The notes beneath the pieces were generated by a model, which was not told the DNA's origin, made no database searches, and saw only the letters and a program-made list of their open reading frames with translations. Source: Thiothrix nivea DSM 5205 (lineage in GTDB: Bacteria; Pseudomonadota; Gammaproteobacteria; Thiotrichales; Thiotrichaceae). Taken from it: 64,000 nucleotides of DNA. The position numbers and the translations under genes are program-made. Below are positions 33,084 to 41,317 of the stretch, piece by piece; within the stretch, counting starts at the first letter, position 1; the number at the start of each line of letters is the position of its first letter. Location of the stretch: NCBI RefSeq assembly GCF_000260135.1, contig NZ_JH651384.1:3190001-3254000 (forward strand), read 5' to 3'.

Positions 33084-33941
33084 ATGATTTCACCGGCTGC
33101 ACAACATCGGGTGAAAGTCGAATCAGGGCGGAATCCCGCCCCTGATTCACAGTCTGCCGACCGTACCGCAAACGGCCAGTATCGCGCTTTCCTGTACAAG
33201 CTGAAATCTGACCGGAAGCGGCTTTCAAGCATCCGCAGCCAGACCCGGCGCGTGGAAGTGAAACGCGAAATCCTCACGGAATACAGCGACTATCTGGACG
33301 GTGTGTTGTCTGCCGACTGTGGCGGGCAAGATAGCGTGGTTGTCTGGTGCGCACTGTGGGCGGCGGATGTGGGCAATATCAGCAGGGCGGTACAACTCGC
33401 AGGCTATGCGCTCAAACACGATATGCAGCAACCGGACGGCTTTTCCCGCTCTCTGGTGGAATCCATTACCGAAGAAATCAGCAAGGCGGCACTAGCGGGC
33501 AACCCTGCCGACCACCTGCCAGACCTGCAAACACTGTGGGCGCTGGTGGCTGGGCAGGATATGACCGACAGCATAGCCGCCAAACTCTGCAAGGCTTATG
33601 GGATGGCACTGGCTGAAACCGACCGGAACCGGGCGGCGGAACTGCTGGAACAGGCACAAGCACTGCAATCGAACATAGGCGTAAAAGGCCACCTGAAAAA
33701 ACTGCAAGGAGTAAAACCCGTGACTATCACCACCGACACCGCCAAGCGTTACGACCTGCCAACCAGCAGAGCGGCGAAGCTCGCCGGGGTATCAGTCCCG
33801 ACATTCCTGAAACTGGCCTCACTCAATCCGGCGGAATTGCCTTATGTCTGCTTTGAATCAGGCAAGCACAAGGCTTTTCGATTCTGCCACCGTGACGTTG
33901 AAACATTCCTGCAAAAGCGCACACACGGCGCTGCTGCATAA
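33084..33941 (+). CDS. P2-family small terminase (GpM-like) fused to a helix-turn-helix domain
   Basis: 285 residues. Residues 1-215 match GpM: MISPAAQHRVKVESG, REILTEYSDYLDGVL, VVWCALWAADVGNISRAVQLAGYALKHDM, AAELLEQAQALQSNIGVKGHLKKL. P2 GpM ends near 247 with a basic tail. Here a winged or excisionase-like HTH follows instead (RYDLPTSRAAKLAGVSVPTFLK, then HRDVETFLQKRTH). The extra domain may recognise the element's own packaging site. Starts 3 bp after the capsid gene. Confidence 0.85.
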   Translation: MISPAAQHRVKVESGRNPAPDSQSADRTANGQYRAFLYKLKSDRKRLSSIRSQTRRVEVKREILTEYSDYLDGVLSADCGGQDSVVVWCALWAADVGNISRAVQLAGYALKHDMQQPDGFSRSLVESITEEISKAALAGNPADHLPDLQTLWALVAGQDMTDSIAAKLCKAYGMALAETDRNRAAELLEQAQALQSNIGVKGHLKKLQGVKPVTITTDTAKRYDLPTSRAAKLAGVSVPTFLKLASLNPAELPYVCFESGKHKAFRFCHRDVETFLQKRTHGAAA

Positions 33942-33959
33942 GCAAAAGGACACATGATT

Positions 33960-34688
33960 ATGAAACTGAAAACCGACTTTATCCGCGCAGCCGTCGAAGG
34001 CAAAACAGCAGACGGACGCGAAATTACCGGGCAACAAATTGAACAGATGGGGCAAAGCTACAAACAGGACACCTACAACGCCCGTATCTGGCCTGAGCAT
34101 ATCCGGGGCATCATGCCGGATGGTTTATTCAAGGCGCTTGGCGATGTGGTAGAAACCAAGGCCGAACGCATCAAAGAGGGTGCGTTAGCCGGGAAAATGG
34201 CGCTCTATGTGAAAATTGAGCCTCACCCAGACCTAATATCAATGGTTCGCAGCGGGCAGAAAGTCCACCTCAGTGCAGAGATACACCCACAATTCCCGAC
34301 AACGGGCGGTGCGTACCTGATGGGGCTGGGTGTTACCGATTCCCCCGCATCCCTCGGCACGGGAATTATGCAGTTCAGCACCAGCAACCGTACTGATTCA
34401 GTATTCACCGACCCGCAGGAAATCACCAGCAACCTGAACCCGGCAGAAACCCCAGAAGAAGCGGAAAAGGCCGCGCATTTCAGCAAGATGGTGGATTACT
34501 TCACCGACGAACTGAACCGTGTACGCACAGAACGCGATGCACTCAAGGATGAACTGGAAAAAGTCAAAGCCGATTTTGCAGTGGAACGCGATGATCTCTT
34601 AGGTCAGATTCCAGCCGATGGCTACAAATTCCGTCCGCTTACCACGGGTGCAGAACTGGACGGGGAGCATTTGGGGAAATGGCGCTAG
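33960..34688 (+). CDS. P2-family capsid scaffold and maturation protease (GpO-like)
   Basis: 242 residues from ATG 33960 (AAGGA nine bases upstream; ATG 33954 is too close). Conserved GpO stretches: DFIRAAVEGKTADGREI, WPEHIRGIMPDGLFK (catalytic His region), GDVVETKAERI, VHLSAEIHPQFPTTGGAYLMGL (catalytic Ser region) and TDSPASLGT. C-terminal coiled coil serves as scaffold (FTDELNRVRTERDALKDEL). A bidirectional terminator follows. Confidence 0.88.
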   Translation: MKLKTDFIRAAVEGKTADGREITGQQIEQMGQSYKQDTYNARIWPEHIRGIMPDGLFKALGDVVETKAERIKEGALAGKMALYVKIEPHPDLISMVRSGQKVHLSAEIHPQFPTTGGAYLMGLGVTDSPASLGTGIMQFSTSNRTDSVFTDPQEITSNLNPAETPEEAEKAAHFSKMVDYFTDELNRVRTERDALKDELEKVKADFAVERDDLLGQIPADGYKFRPLTTGAELDGEHLGKWR

Positions 34689-34766
34689 GCTAAAGCCACC
34701 GGCAACCTGATCAGCACTTGCCAATCGCTGCCGATTGTCACAAAGTCGGCTAAACCGCAGGCAATA

Positions 34767-34797
34767 AAAAAGGGGAAGTTAGCGGCTTCCCCTTTTT
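34767..34797. terminator. Bidirectional terminator after capsid genes
   Basis: AAAAAGGGGAAG and CTTCCCCTTTTT form a 12-bp stem with a 7-nt loop. It closes the N-M-O operon and isolates the cargo gene. Confidence 0.9.
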
Positions 34798-34842
34798 GCG
34801 TGTCCCTGTGGATGATCTGACTATCTGACAGGAACTTGGAGT

Positions 34843-35823
34843 ATGGAGCTAAAAAACGATGTTGGCAATCCTTGGGGAATGACCGACGGGGAAATGGAGT
34901 ATTACGGAAAACTAAGTACCCAGCATCAGGAATATTTGCCGTGGTTGTTTATCAATTATGACGAAGAAGCAGAAAGCAATGCACTCAACATAAAGAAATC
35001 AATTAATATAATGCAAAACCGGAAAGCGAATATTAAAGTATGGCAATACCATTATAAATGGAATATTGAGCACGAACGGGCAAAGCATTTTCTTAGTGCT
35101 TCAATGTCAATTCATCATTTGGCTATGTTGGTCTTCCCTTTTTTGTCACAAGAGCAAGAATATAAGGTTTTCTGTGGTGCTGTAGTTAGCATGATATGCA
35201 ATCAATCTATACAAGTAAGTTCATTTCCGTGGCAGGGTGAATATTATCAATTGGTTGAGCCATATATAGGCCAGAAAGCAATAAACGCCTTAACTGATGA
35301 ACGGTCAAGTATTCAGCTATATTCAAACCTTACTGATAGTGGTTTGAAAAATTTGGCAAAGGTAGCACATGCTGAATTTGTAAGGGCTACTGTGAAGAAT
35401 TGGCATTTGTCAAAATGTGCAGAAATATGGACAAGTTACCTTGAATATATGACTATACATGGGGCGCTGCCGTCAAGGCTGCATTTCGGTGTTGAATACC
35501 GGGGGGAACAGCCGGAAATATTAATTCAGAAGCAAGAAGAAAATCATTTTAAGAGTGCAAAAGAGCGGAGAAATACATTTGCTCGGGAGTTTAAAGAGTA
35601 TGCAGAACGTCATAGGTTTGATTCTCTAGGCGATATACCACGAGATCATAAGTCAGCATATATAAATGAGTTTGCAGACCGGTATCCGCAGGATCAAAAA
35701 GCAGGGGAAAGTAAAGAAGAACGAAGAAATAAGTACATAGCAACTTTGAATAAAGACTGGGAAATTCTACAGCAAGAAAATCCGCCAAGGATAGGGAAGG
35801 GTTTCACAACAAATCAGACATAG
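34843..35823 (+). CDS. Hypothetical low-GC cargo protein
   Basis: 326 residues, no recognised family. Soluble, rich in aromatic and charged residues, with MTDGEMEYYGKLSTQHQEYLPW at the start and a helical charged C-terminal third (KSAKERRNTFAREFKEYAERHRF). GGAGT precedes the ATG. Its base composition is clearly lower in GC than the flanking phage genes, and it stands alone between two terminators. Position and composition fit a recently acquired accessory gene, as in the cargo slots of P2/P4 elements that often hold anti-phage genes; function is unknown. Confidence 0.7.
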   Translation: MELKNDVGNPWGMTDGEMEYYGKLSTQHQEYLPWLFINYDEEAESNALNIKKSINIMQNRKANIKVWQYHYKWNIEHERAKHFLSASMSIHHLAMLVFPFLSQEQEYKVFCGAVVSMICNQSIQVSSFPWQGEYYQLVEPYIGQKAINALTDERSSIQLYSNLTDSGLKNLAKVAHAEFVRATVKNWHLSKCAEIWTSYLEYMTIHGALPSRLHFGVEYRGEQPEILIQKQEENHFKSAKERRNTFAREFKEYAERHRFDSLGDIPRDHKSAYINEFADRYPQDQKAGESKEERRNKYIATLNKDWEILQQENPPRIGKGFTTNQT

Positions 35824-35856
35824 AACAAAAGCAAAGCAAATCAGAACTTTTTCACG

Positions 35857-35892
35857 TTTTCGGACATTTTCGGATATTGATTTTCGGACATT
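35857..35892. repeat. Three direct repeats TTTTCGGAYATT
   Basis: TTTTCGGACATT at 35857-35868, TTTTCGGATATT at 35867-35878 and TTTTCGGACATT at 35881-35892. Placed upstream of the replication operon, they could be operator or iteron sites. Confidence 0.6.
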
Positions 35893-35913
35893 GGGCTTAG
35901 GCAGAATGAAAAA

Positions 35914-35935
35914 AGGCCAGCAATGGGGCTGGCCT
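35914..35935 (-). terminator. Minus-strand terminator-like hairpin
   Basis: AGGCCAGC/GCTGGCCT stem with a 6-nt loop. On the minus strand it is followed by TTTTTTC, so it would stop leftward transcription, yet no minus-strand gene lies to its right. Confidence 0.55.
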
Positions 35936-35952
35936 GAAAAGAGTCTGCCGAA

Positions 35953-36356
35953 ATGATACAACAAACCGCGAACGAATGCGCGAAATCATTCGATTTTTCA
36001 GATTTGACCGCCAGCGCAATCAATGCGCAAACTATAGCCGTCCGTAGAAACTACGGACAAACAGCAAAATCCGGTGGCTATCATCCACTCACTTGGCGGC
36101 AACACCGCCACCTTTTGCACGGCGGTTTTTTTTCGCCTGTAGAATACGGAAACGGTTTTATGCCGGGCGTCCGTGGACTACAAGACGGTGAAAACCGAAG
36201 TAAGCGGGAGGTGTTCCAAGAGAGCCTTGATAGCGTCCGGCAATTTTTGCCAACTATCAAAACTCAACTTGGAGCCGTCATCATGACCGCTATAACTCAC
36301 CCAATGGGCAACCCTGCCCGCCGTGCGTCTGCACACCTCACTGTCGGAGGTGTCGC
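35953..36356 (+). promoter_or_regulatory. Hairpin-rich leader of the replication operon
   Basis: About 400 nt with no convincing gene, though a 135-codon frame (35953-36360) stays open. Hairpins seen: GCGCA/TGCGC (36015-36029), TCCGTAG/CTACGGA (36041-36057), TGGCGG/CCGCCA (36094-36110), CCGCC/GGCGG followed by eight T (36105-36133), and TTGATAG/CTATCAA enclosing GGCAA/TTGCC (36228-36260). The third and fourth share CCGCC and exclude each other, as in attenuators. P4 controls its equivalent operon by RNA-mediated premature termination, so a similar switch is plausible. Confidence 0.6.
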
Positions 36357-36638
36357 ATGATCAGCTACAAATCCCCCATTACCTCGATCAGCCTGCACTC
36401 ATTCGACGATCTGTCGCTGAAAGTCGCAGAACTGGAAGCCATGCTTGCCACTATCACCGATCTGGGCAATGTCGACCCGACAACTGGCTGTCTGATCAGT
36501 GCAGCGGAACGCCTCGCCAACTGGCTGCAAGCCGACGTGGAAGCCCTGCACACCGCCTACCGCAACCAGCACGGCGGATACCTGACCAACACCACCCCGT
36601 CACAATCCACCGAAGAAGAAGCGGAGGTGTCAGCATGA
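36357..36638 (+). CDS. Small hypothetical protein of replication operon
   Basis: 93 residues. GGAGGT precedes the ATG. Helical, with SLKVAELEAMLATITDLGN and LISAAERLANWLQADVEAL; resembles the small accessory proteins of P2-like satellites only in size and place. Ends overlapping the next start by four bases. Confidence 0.6.
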   Translation: MISYKSPITSISLHSFDDLSLKVAELEAMLATITDLGNVDPTTGCLISAAERLANWLQADVEALHTAYRNQHGGYLTNTTPSQSTEEEAEVSA

Positions 36639-36931
36639 GCCTGTTACCACCCCGCAAACGCAAAGGCCAGCCGACCACCACCACCAGCGGCGGCAATGAT
36701 GGCAACCTGCCACCCTCCCTGCCCGTCATTGACGACCGCATCATCAGGAACAAAAAGCCCGATTACGAACTGTCGAAAATCGTCGGCCTTGCCGTCCCAA
36801 CGATCTACAAGCATGAAGCGCTCGGCACATTCCCCCCCAGGGTGAAAATAACCGGCAAGTCATCCGGCTGGCGCTGGAGCCAGGTCAAGCAATGGATCGA
36901 AGGCAAACGTGACTGGAGGGCGGCGCAATGA
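36635..36931 (+). CDS. AlpA-like helix-turn-helix DNA-binding protein
   Basis: 98 residues. A polar N-terminus, then YELSKIVGLAVPTIYKHEALG and PPRVKITGKSSGWRWSQVKQWIEG, the AlpA/excisionase pattern found in P4-type elements, where it regulates excision and late genes. Overlaps both neighbours by ATGA. Confidence 0.8.
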   Translation: MSLLPPRKRKGQPTTTTSGGNDGNLPPSLPVIDDRIIRNKKPDYELSKIVGLAVPTIYKHEALGTFPPRVKITGKSSGWRWSQVKQWIEGKRDWRAAQ

Positions 36932-37131
36932 GTAAGCCAATCACCCCAACGGTGGAAATTTCCACCATTCCTTTCGATGATCGTGTGCAACTGGTGCATG
37001 AAGAGATCCAACGCCGCAAGCAGGAAACCATGCCAGAAAATCCGGGTCACTTTGTCGCCCGCCTCTGGATTTCATGGTTGAACAAGAACTTTCTGGACGT
37101 GCCAGCAGGCCAGGAGGTGCAATCATGCTGA
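36928..37131 (+). CDS. Small hypothetical protein of replication operon
   Basis: 67 residues, containing DRVQLVHEEIQRRKQE and HFVARLWISWLNKNF. No family recognised. ATG overlaps the preceding stop; its 3' end overlaps the next start by seven bases. Confidence 0.6.
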   Translation: MSKPITPTVEISTIPFDDRVQLVHEEIQRRKQETMPENPGHFVARLWISWLNKNFLDVPAGQEVQSC

Positions 37132-37433
37132 TGAAAAACCTTATCGCCAGCATGACGCCAGCAGAGCGCGTGAAGCTGTTCCTCTCTGACTGCAAGGCGC
37201 TGGAAACACACGCGGGCATTGTTGAACTTGGCGTGAATGGCGTTATCGCCAACCGCGCAATGGCTGAATCATCGCTTGAACACGTTGAAACCCTGTTGGC
37301 GCACCTTACCGACTTCCTGCAAGTCATCAAGGCCGACATGCAGGCCAGTAGCAAGGCAAAGAACAGCTATCAGCCTCCTCGGCTACTGCTAAAAGAATGT
37401 CCGCTGGCGATGTTTGAGGGGATGGAATCATGA
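37125..37433 (+). CDS. Small hypothetical protein of replication operon
   Basis: 102 residues from ATG 37125 (GGAGG nine bases upstream). Helical: IASMTPAERVKLFLSDCKAL and SLEHVETLLAHLTDFLQVIKAD. No family recognised. Its stop overlaps the GpA-like start. Confidence 0.6.
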   Translation: MLMKNLIASMTPAERVKLFLSDCKALETHAGIVELGVNGVIANRAMAESSLEHVETLLAHLTDFLQVIKADMQASSKAKNSYQPPRLLLKECPLAMFEGMES

Positions 37434-39460
37434 TGCAGCCAACCAACCACCCGCAAGACTTCGGGTTCATCCAAGAGCAACTAGCCCGCATCCCGGAAGA
37501 GTTCCACGGCATGGTAATGTCGCATTACGCGGCAGAGTACCAATCAGGCGAACACGAAGGCGCAGGACGCCGCGACGCCAACAACTGGCTGTTGGACGCC
37601 GCAGAGGTCTATGCGCTCGCAGTGCAAAAGCGCCTTGTTGCCCATGAGCGCCTCGCCCTGCTGTCAGCCAAGCATCTGGAGCTTTTCGGGCTGGATGCAA
37701 CCGCCGCATGGGCGCGTGAGCAAGGCGCTCGCGTGCCACCATACCCAAAAGAACGCGCCGAAGGTGAGCCGCCCGCAGACCCGCACCAGCCAAACAGCCG
37801 CGCCGCCGTATCCTCAAAACTCTGCGCCGCCGAATGGTGGAACTGGCAACTGACCCGCCAACACCGCCAGCGCTCGGAACAAGCCCAGCGCAACGCGCTA
37901 AACGTCTGCAAGCGTCAATATGGTGGTTCCCCCTACTCTTCAGATGAAGCCGTGGAAAATTACAAGTGGAGCCAGACCCAGCTTGAAGCCTGGAAAAAGC
38001 AGGCGTATCTGATCAGTAATGAAGGCGACCAGTTCAGCCTCGACAGTGCCGACCACCAGCACGCCGCCAGCTTCATCAAGTTTGCCGAATTCATGGTACG
38101 GGTGAACGGCATGTCCAACATCGCCGCCGATAACTACATCGGCGCTGATGTTATCGGCCTGCTACCGGAAAAGCTGACCGGCGACAAGGGCGAAGGCGGG
38201 AGCCTTGCCGACGTATGCCATCTGGCAACGCTGGACAAGGCAGACCCAGAACAATGGATAGGGATTGCATTCACCCTCACCACGCCGTCGCGCTACCACA
38301 TATTCAGCACGGCGGGCGGCAAGCTGCGCAGGAACCCGCGCTATGACCGCAGCACCACGCCAGCCGACGCCCGCGACTGGCTGCAAGAGACATGGAAGCT
38401 CACCCAAACCGCCTGGAAGCGCGCAACCAAACACATCGAATCCATCAACGGGTTCGGTTTCCGCATGGATGAAAGCCACCATGACGGGGTGAGCCATTAC
38501 CACTATGCCATCTGGGTACAGGCGAAGGATGCGCAGCGCGCCACCCAGATTTTCTATGACAAGGCATTGCGCGGCGGCTACACCGACAGAAGCATCCTTG
38601 CCAAGGTACGCGCCGCCACCACCACCGAAGAGGTGCAAAAATGGGAACGTCGCCAGTGCCGTTACGGCCAGGACAAAGACGCCACCGAACCGGGCGCGGA
38701 TGTGCGCCGCCTCAACTTCAAGGTGATGCGTTCGGCCAATGGCATGGTCAGCTACATGGTGAAATACATCACCAAGGGCTTGACCGGCGCGGACTGGGAC
38801 GACCTCAAAGCCGGGGAAGCATCCAGCCAGACCATTATCAACATCATGGCGCGAAAATCTGTCTGGGGTTTGCGCCAGTACGCTTTCTGGAATGCCCCCT
38901 CTGTCATGGCATGGCGCGAACTGCGCAGGCTCGAAGACGAACAGGATGATCCTGTACTGGAAGCCGCCCGCCTCGCCGCCCGCGCCAGTGACTGGAAGGC
39001 ATACACCGAAGCCAACGGCGGCGCAGCCTGCCCTGCCAATGAACGCCCCATCCGCATGTTCCGCGAAAACAAGGAAGACTGTGAAACCGGCAGCGACGCC
39101 CACAACCGTTACGGCGAAGTCATCCAGCAGGTACGCGGCCTGTTGGTGGAAGGCGTGGAAGTACGCACCCGCCTGAAAGACTGGTATTTGCTGAATATCG
39201 GTTCCCTGCAAAAACTGCTGGTGCAGCAGTATCTGCGTCATTCCGACACTGCCCGCGCCGATTTGCCCATCACCTTCTCGGATGACATTCAGGCCGTGAT
39301 CGAACAGGCCAAGGCGCAAGGCAAGCTTACCCGGCTGGCGGATCACGCAGGCATCGTAATGTTCCCCTCTTCTTCTCTTCCGGGCGGCTCGCCGCCCCTT
39401 GGACTCGTTGGAGCATCTTCCCACGGGAAATCAGGCCAAGGTCAGGAGGTGCAGCCATGA
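37430..39460 (+). CDS. P2 GpA-like rolling-circle replication endonuclease
   Basis: 676 residues. The HUH motif is GVSHYHYAIWV (residue about 360) and the paired-tyrosine motif is ANGMVSYMVKYITKG (Y-x3-Y, residue about 445), which together define the P2 GpA class of nickase that starts and ends rolling-circle replication. An N-terminal region of about 250 residues has no obvious motif. The origin in P2 lies within gene A itself; the site here was not located. Last but one gene of an overlapping operon. Confidence 0.9.
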   Translation: MMQPTNHPQDFGFIQEQLARIPEEFHGMVMSHYAAEYQSGEHEGAGRRDANNWLLDAAEVYALAVQKRLVAHERLALLSAKHLELFGLDATAAWAREQGARVPPYPKERAEGEPPADPHQPNSRAAVSSKLCAAEWWNWQLTRQHRQRSEQAQRNALNVCKRQYGGSPYSSDEAVENYKWSQTQLEAWKKQAYLISNEGDQFSLDSADHQHAASFIKFAEFMVRVNGMSNIAADNYIGADVIGLLPEKLTGDKGEGGSLADVCHLATLDKADPEQWIGIAFTLTTPSRYHIFSTAGGKLRRNPRYDRSTTPADARDWLQETWKLTQTAWKRATKHIESINGFGFRMDESHHDGVSHYHYAIWVQAKDAQRATQIFYDKALRGGYTDRSILAKVRAATTTEEVQKWERRQCRYGQDKDATEPGADVRRLNFKVMRSANGMVSYMVKYITKGLTGADWDDLKAGEASSQTIINIMARKSVWGLRQYAFWNAPSVMAWRELRRLEDEQDDPVLEAARLAARASDWKAYTEANGGAACPANERPIRMFRENKEDCETGSDAHNRYGEVIQQVRGLLVEGVEVRTRLKDWYLLNIGSLQKLLVQQYLRHSDTARADLPITFSDDIQAVIEQAKAQGKLTRLADHAGIVMFPSSSLPGGSPPLGLVGASSHGKSGQGQEVQP

Positions 39461-39918
39461 GCAAAGACTTACCCAAGTGGATGCAACACGCAAATGGCGA
39501 CATCCCCGACCCTACCCCGGATGAAATCGCAGAGGATTCTGAACTGCACCACCGCCTGGCGTTCAAGTGGCTGAACAACATCCCGCTTACCCCGGAGGAA
39601 AAGCGCCGGGATGATGCGATGTGGGAGGCAATCAGCACCTACTACCAGGGCATGGACGGCAAGGCATCCTCCCTGCTGGCGCGTGTCGACTGGCAGAAGG
39701 TGTTCATCGTGACTGCCCGCGCCCTTGCGGTGCTGGCGGTTGGGGCACTCACCTTCCAGTACAGCAAATACTTCGCAGCATTCGGTGCTGGTGCGATTGC
39801 CTTCATGGGTCAATTCACCATGGGGATTTTCTTCCTTGTGGCGATCCTACAAAGCACCAACGGTTTGCAAATCATGACGGCAGCACTCGGCTTATACCTG
39901 CTGGTAAACAGTTTTTAA
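39457..39918 (+). CDS. Small membrane protein
   Basis: 153 residues. A charged N-terminal half (DIPDPTPDEIAEDSELHHRL, TPEEKRRDDAMWEAISTYY) is followed by three hydrophobic helices: VTARALAVLAVGALTF, AAFGAGAIAFMGQFTMGIFF and LQIMTAALGLYLLV. GGAGG precedes the ATG, which overlaps the nickase stop. Function unknown; the next gene (interrupted) is also a membrane protein. Confidence 0.65.
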   Translation: MSKDLPKWMQHANGDIPDPTPDEIAEDSELHHRLAFKWLNNIPLTPEEKRRDDAMWEAISTYYQGMDGKASSLLARVDWQKVFIVTARALAVLAVGALTFQYSKYFAAFGAGAIAFMGQFTMGIFFLVAILQSTNGLQIMTAALGLYLLVNSF

Positions 39919-39930
39919 GGGCAACAACAA

Positions 39931-40030
39931 ATGAAAATTGATCTTCAAAAAATCCTGAATTCAGGTAACGACGATAGCGTTCTGTTCAATTACAAAGGCA
40001 GGGCGATTAAAAACCATAGGCTGATGCAAT
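39931..40030 (+). pseudogene. 5' end of membrane-protein gene split by composite transposon
   Basis: Starts at ATG 39931 with AAGG ten bases upstream and reads MKIDLQKILNSGNDDSVLF onwards for 33 codons before the IS66 end at 40031. Joining 40030 to 47828 (removing one GATGCAAT copy) restores one open frame of 656 residues with the fragment at 47821-49698. Confidence 0.85.
40023..40030 (+). repeat. 8-bp target duplication, left
   Basis: GATGCAAT, identical to 47820-47827. IS66-family elements generate 8-bp duplications. Confidence 0.95.
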
Positions 40031-40480
40031 GTAAGCGCTTCTAAATCCCCCTCCTTTCAGCGCCCCACGTAATCCCGGACACTCAGCCCATCAGCAACAG
40101 ATTGCATGGGAGAACACGATGAATCCAGGTCAAGATGGGCGTCTGGCGTACTGGCAAGCCCAGCTCCAACGCTTCCAGTCCTCCGGCCTTTCCGGAGTCC
40201 AGTATTGTGAACAGGAACAGTTGAGTTACCACGGCTTTGTCTACTGGCGGCGCAAATTATGCGGTACGGCGGGCAAGCCGCCCGGGGATGGCAAACGCCC
40301 GGTATTGCCAGAGCCTTCCGGTTTCGTGACTGTCCGCCCGGCGCAGCCGGGGACAGACGCCCGGACGGGCGATGGCCTGGAGCTGTCCCTGCCGAATGGC
40401 CTGGTGATCAGGAATATCCACCCCGGCAATGTGGCCTTGCTGCGCCGGTTGCTGGGGCAGTTGTAATGGCCCGTTATTTC
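40031..40480 (+). repeat. 450-bp tandem duplicate of IS66 left end
   Basis: Identical to 40481-40930 and carries a complete tnpA (40119-40466). No target duplication separates the two copies, so it arose by tandem duplication or misassembly rather than by transposition. Confidence 0.9.
40119..40466 (+). CDS. tnpA: IS66 TnpA, duplicate copy
   Basis: 115 residues, same as the copy at 40569. In IS66 this small protein starts with a short helix-turn-helix-like region (LSGVQYCEQEQLSYHGFVYWRRKL) and is needed together with TnpB and the DDE transposase. Confidence 0.85.
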   Translation: MNPGQDGRLAYWQAQLQRFQSSGLSGVQYCEQEQLSYHGFVYWRRKLCGTAGKPPGDGKRPVLPEPSGFVTVRPAQPGTDARTGDGLELSLPNGLVIRNIHPGNVALLRRLLGQL

Positions 40481-40568
40481 GTAAGCGCTTCTAAATCCCC
40501 CTCCTTTCAGCGCCCCACGTAATCCCGGACACTCAGCCCATCAGCAACAGATTGCATGGGAGAACACG

Positions 40569-40916
40569 ATGAATCCAGGTCAAGATGGGCGTCTGGCGTA
40601 CTGGCAAGCCCAGCTCCAACGCTTCCAGTCCTCCGGCCTTTCCGGAGTCCAGTATTGTGAACAGGAACAGTTGAGTTACCACGGCTTTGTCTACTGGCGG
40701 CGCAAATTATGCGGTACGGCGGGCAAGCCGCCCGGGGATGGCAAACGCCCGGTATTGCCAGAGCCTTCCGGTTTCGTGACTGTCCGCCCGGCGCAGCCGG
40801 GGACAGACGCCCGGACGGGCGATGGCCTGGAGCTGTCCCTGCCGAATGGCCTGGTGATCAGGAATATCCACCCCGGCAATGTGGCCTTGCTGCGCCGGTT
40901 GCTGGGGCAGTTGTAA
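40569..40916 (+). CDS. tnpA: IS66 TnpA
   Basis: 115 residues, intact. Its TAA stop overlaps the ATG of tnpB (TAATG), the usual IS66 coupling. Confidence 0.88.
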   Translation: MNPGQDGRLAYWQAQLQRFQSSGLSGVQYCEQEQLSYHGFVYWRRKLCGTAGKPPGDGKRPVLPEPSGFVTVRPAQPGTDARTGDGLELSLPNGLVIRNIHPGNVALLRRLLGQL

Positions 40917-41284
40917 TGGCCCGTTATTTCCGCCCCGCCGGGGAGATGCCGGACATTTACCTTTACCGCCCGCCCATTGATTTCCGCAAGGCCGCCCAGG
41001 GGGCTGGCGGCGATCGTGGCGCAGGAATTGGGCCACGACCCGTTTGCCGGGGCGCTGTACGCCTTCACCAACCGCCAGCGCACGAAAATCAAATGCCTGT
41101 ATTGGGAAGACAATGGCTTTGTGCTGTATTACAAAGCCCTGGCGGAAGAGAAGTTCCATTGGCCGCAAACGGGGATGGCGGGGTGATGGCGCTGACGGCC
41201 CAGCAGATCAACTGGCTGCTGGACGGTTATGACATCAGCCTGCTCAAAGGGCATAAAAGTTGTGCTACGGGGCGCTGTTTTAGC
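40916..41284 (+). pseudogene. tnpB: IS66 TnpB, frameshifted copy
   Basis: Starts MARYFRPAGEMPDIYLYRPP. Compared with the right copy it has five instead of four G near 41000, four instead of five G near 41174, and four instead of five A near 41255. The frame is lost at the first of these. All changes are in homopolymers. Confidence 0.8.
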
Positions 41285-41317
41285 GACTTATCCTGATGAT
41301 TTGTTATCATTTAACCC

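Noticed and set aside
35953-36360. Protein gene of 135 codons
   Set aside because: The stretch is dominated by hairpins and a terminator, lacks a good ribosome site, and a structured leader explains it better. I cannot exclude a short peptide starting at 36283.
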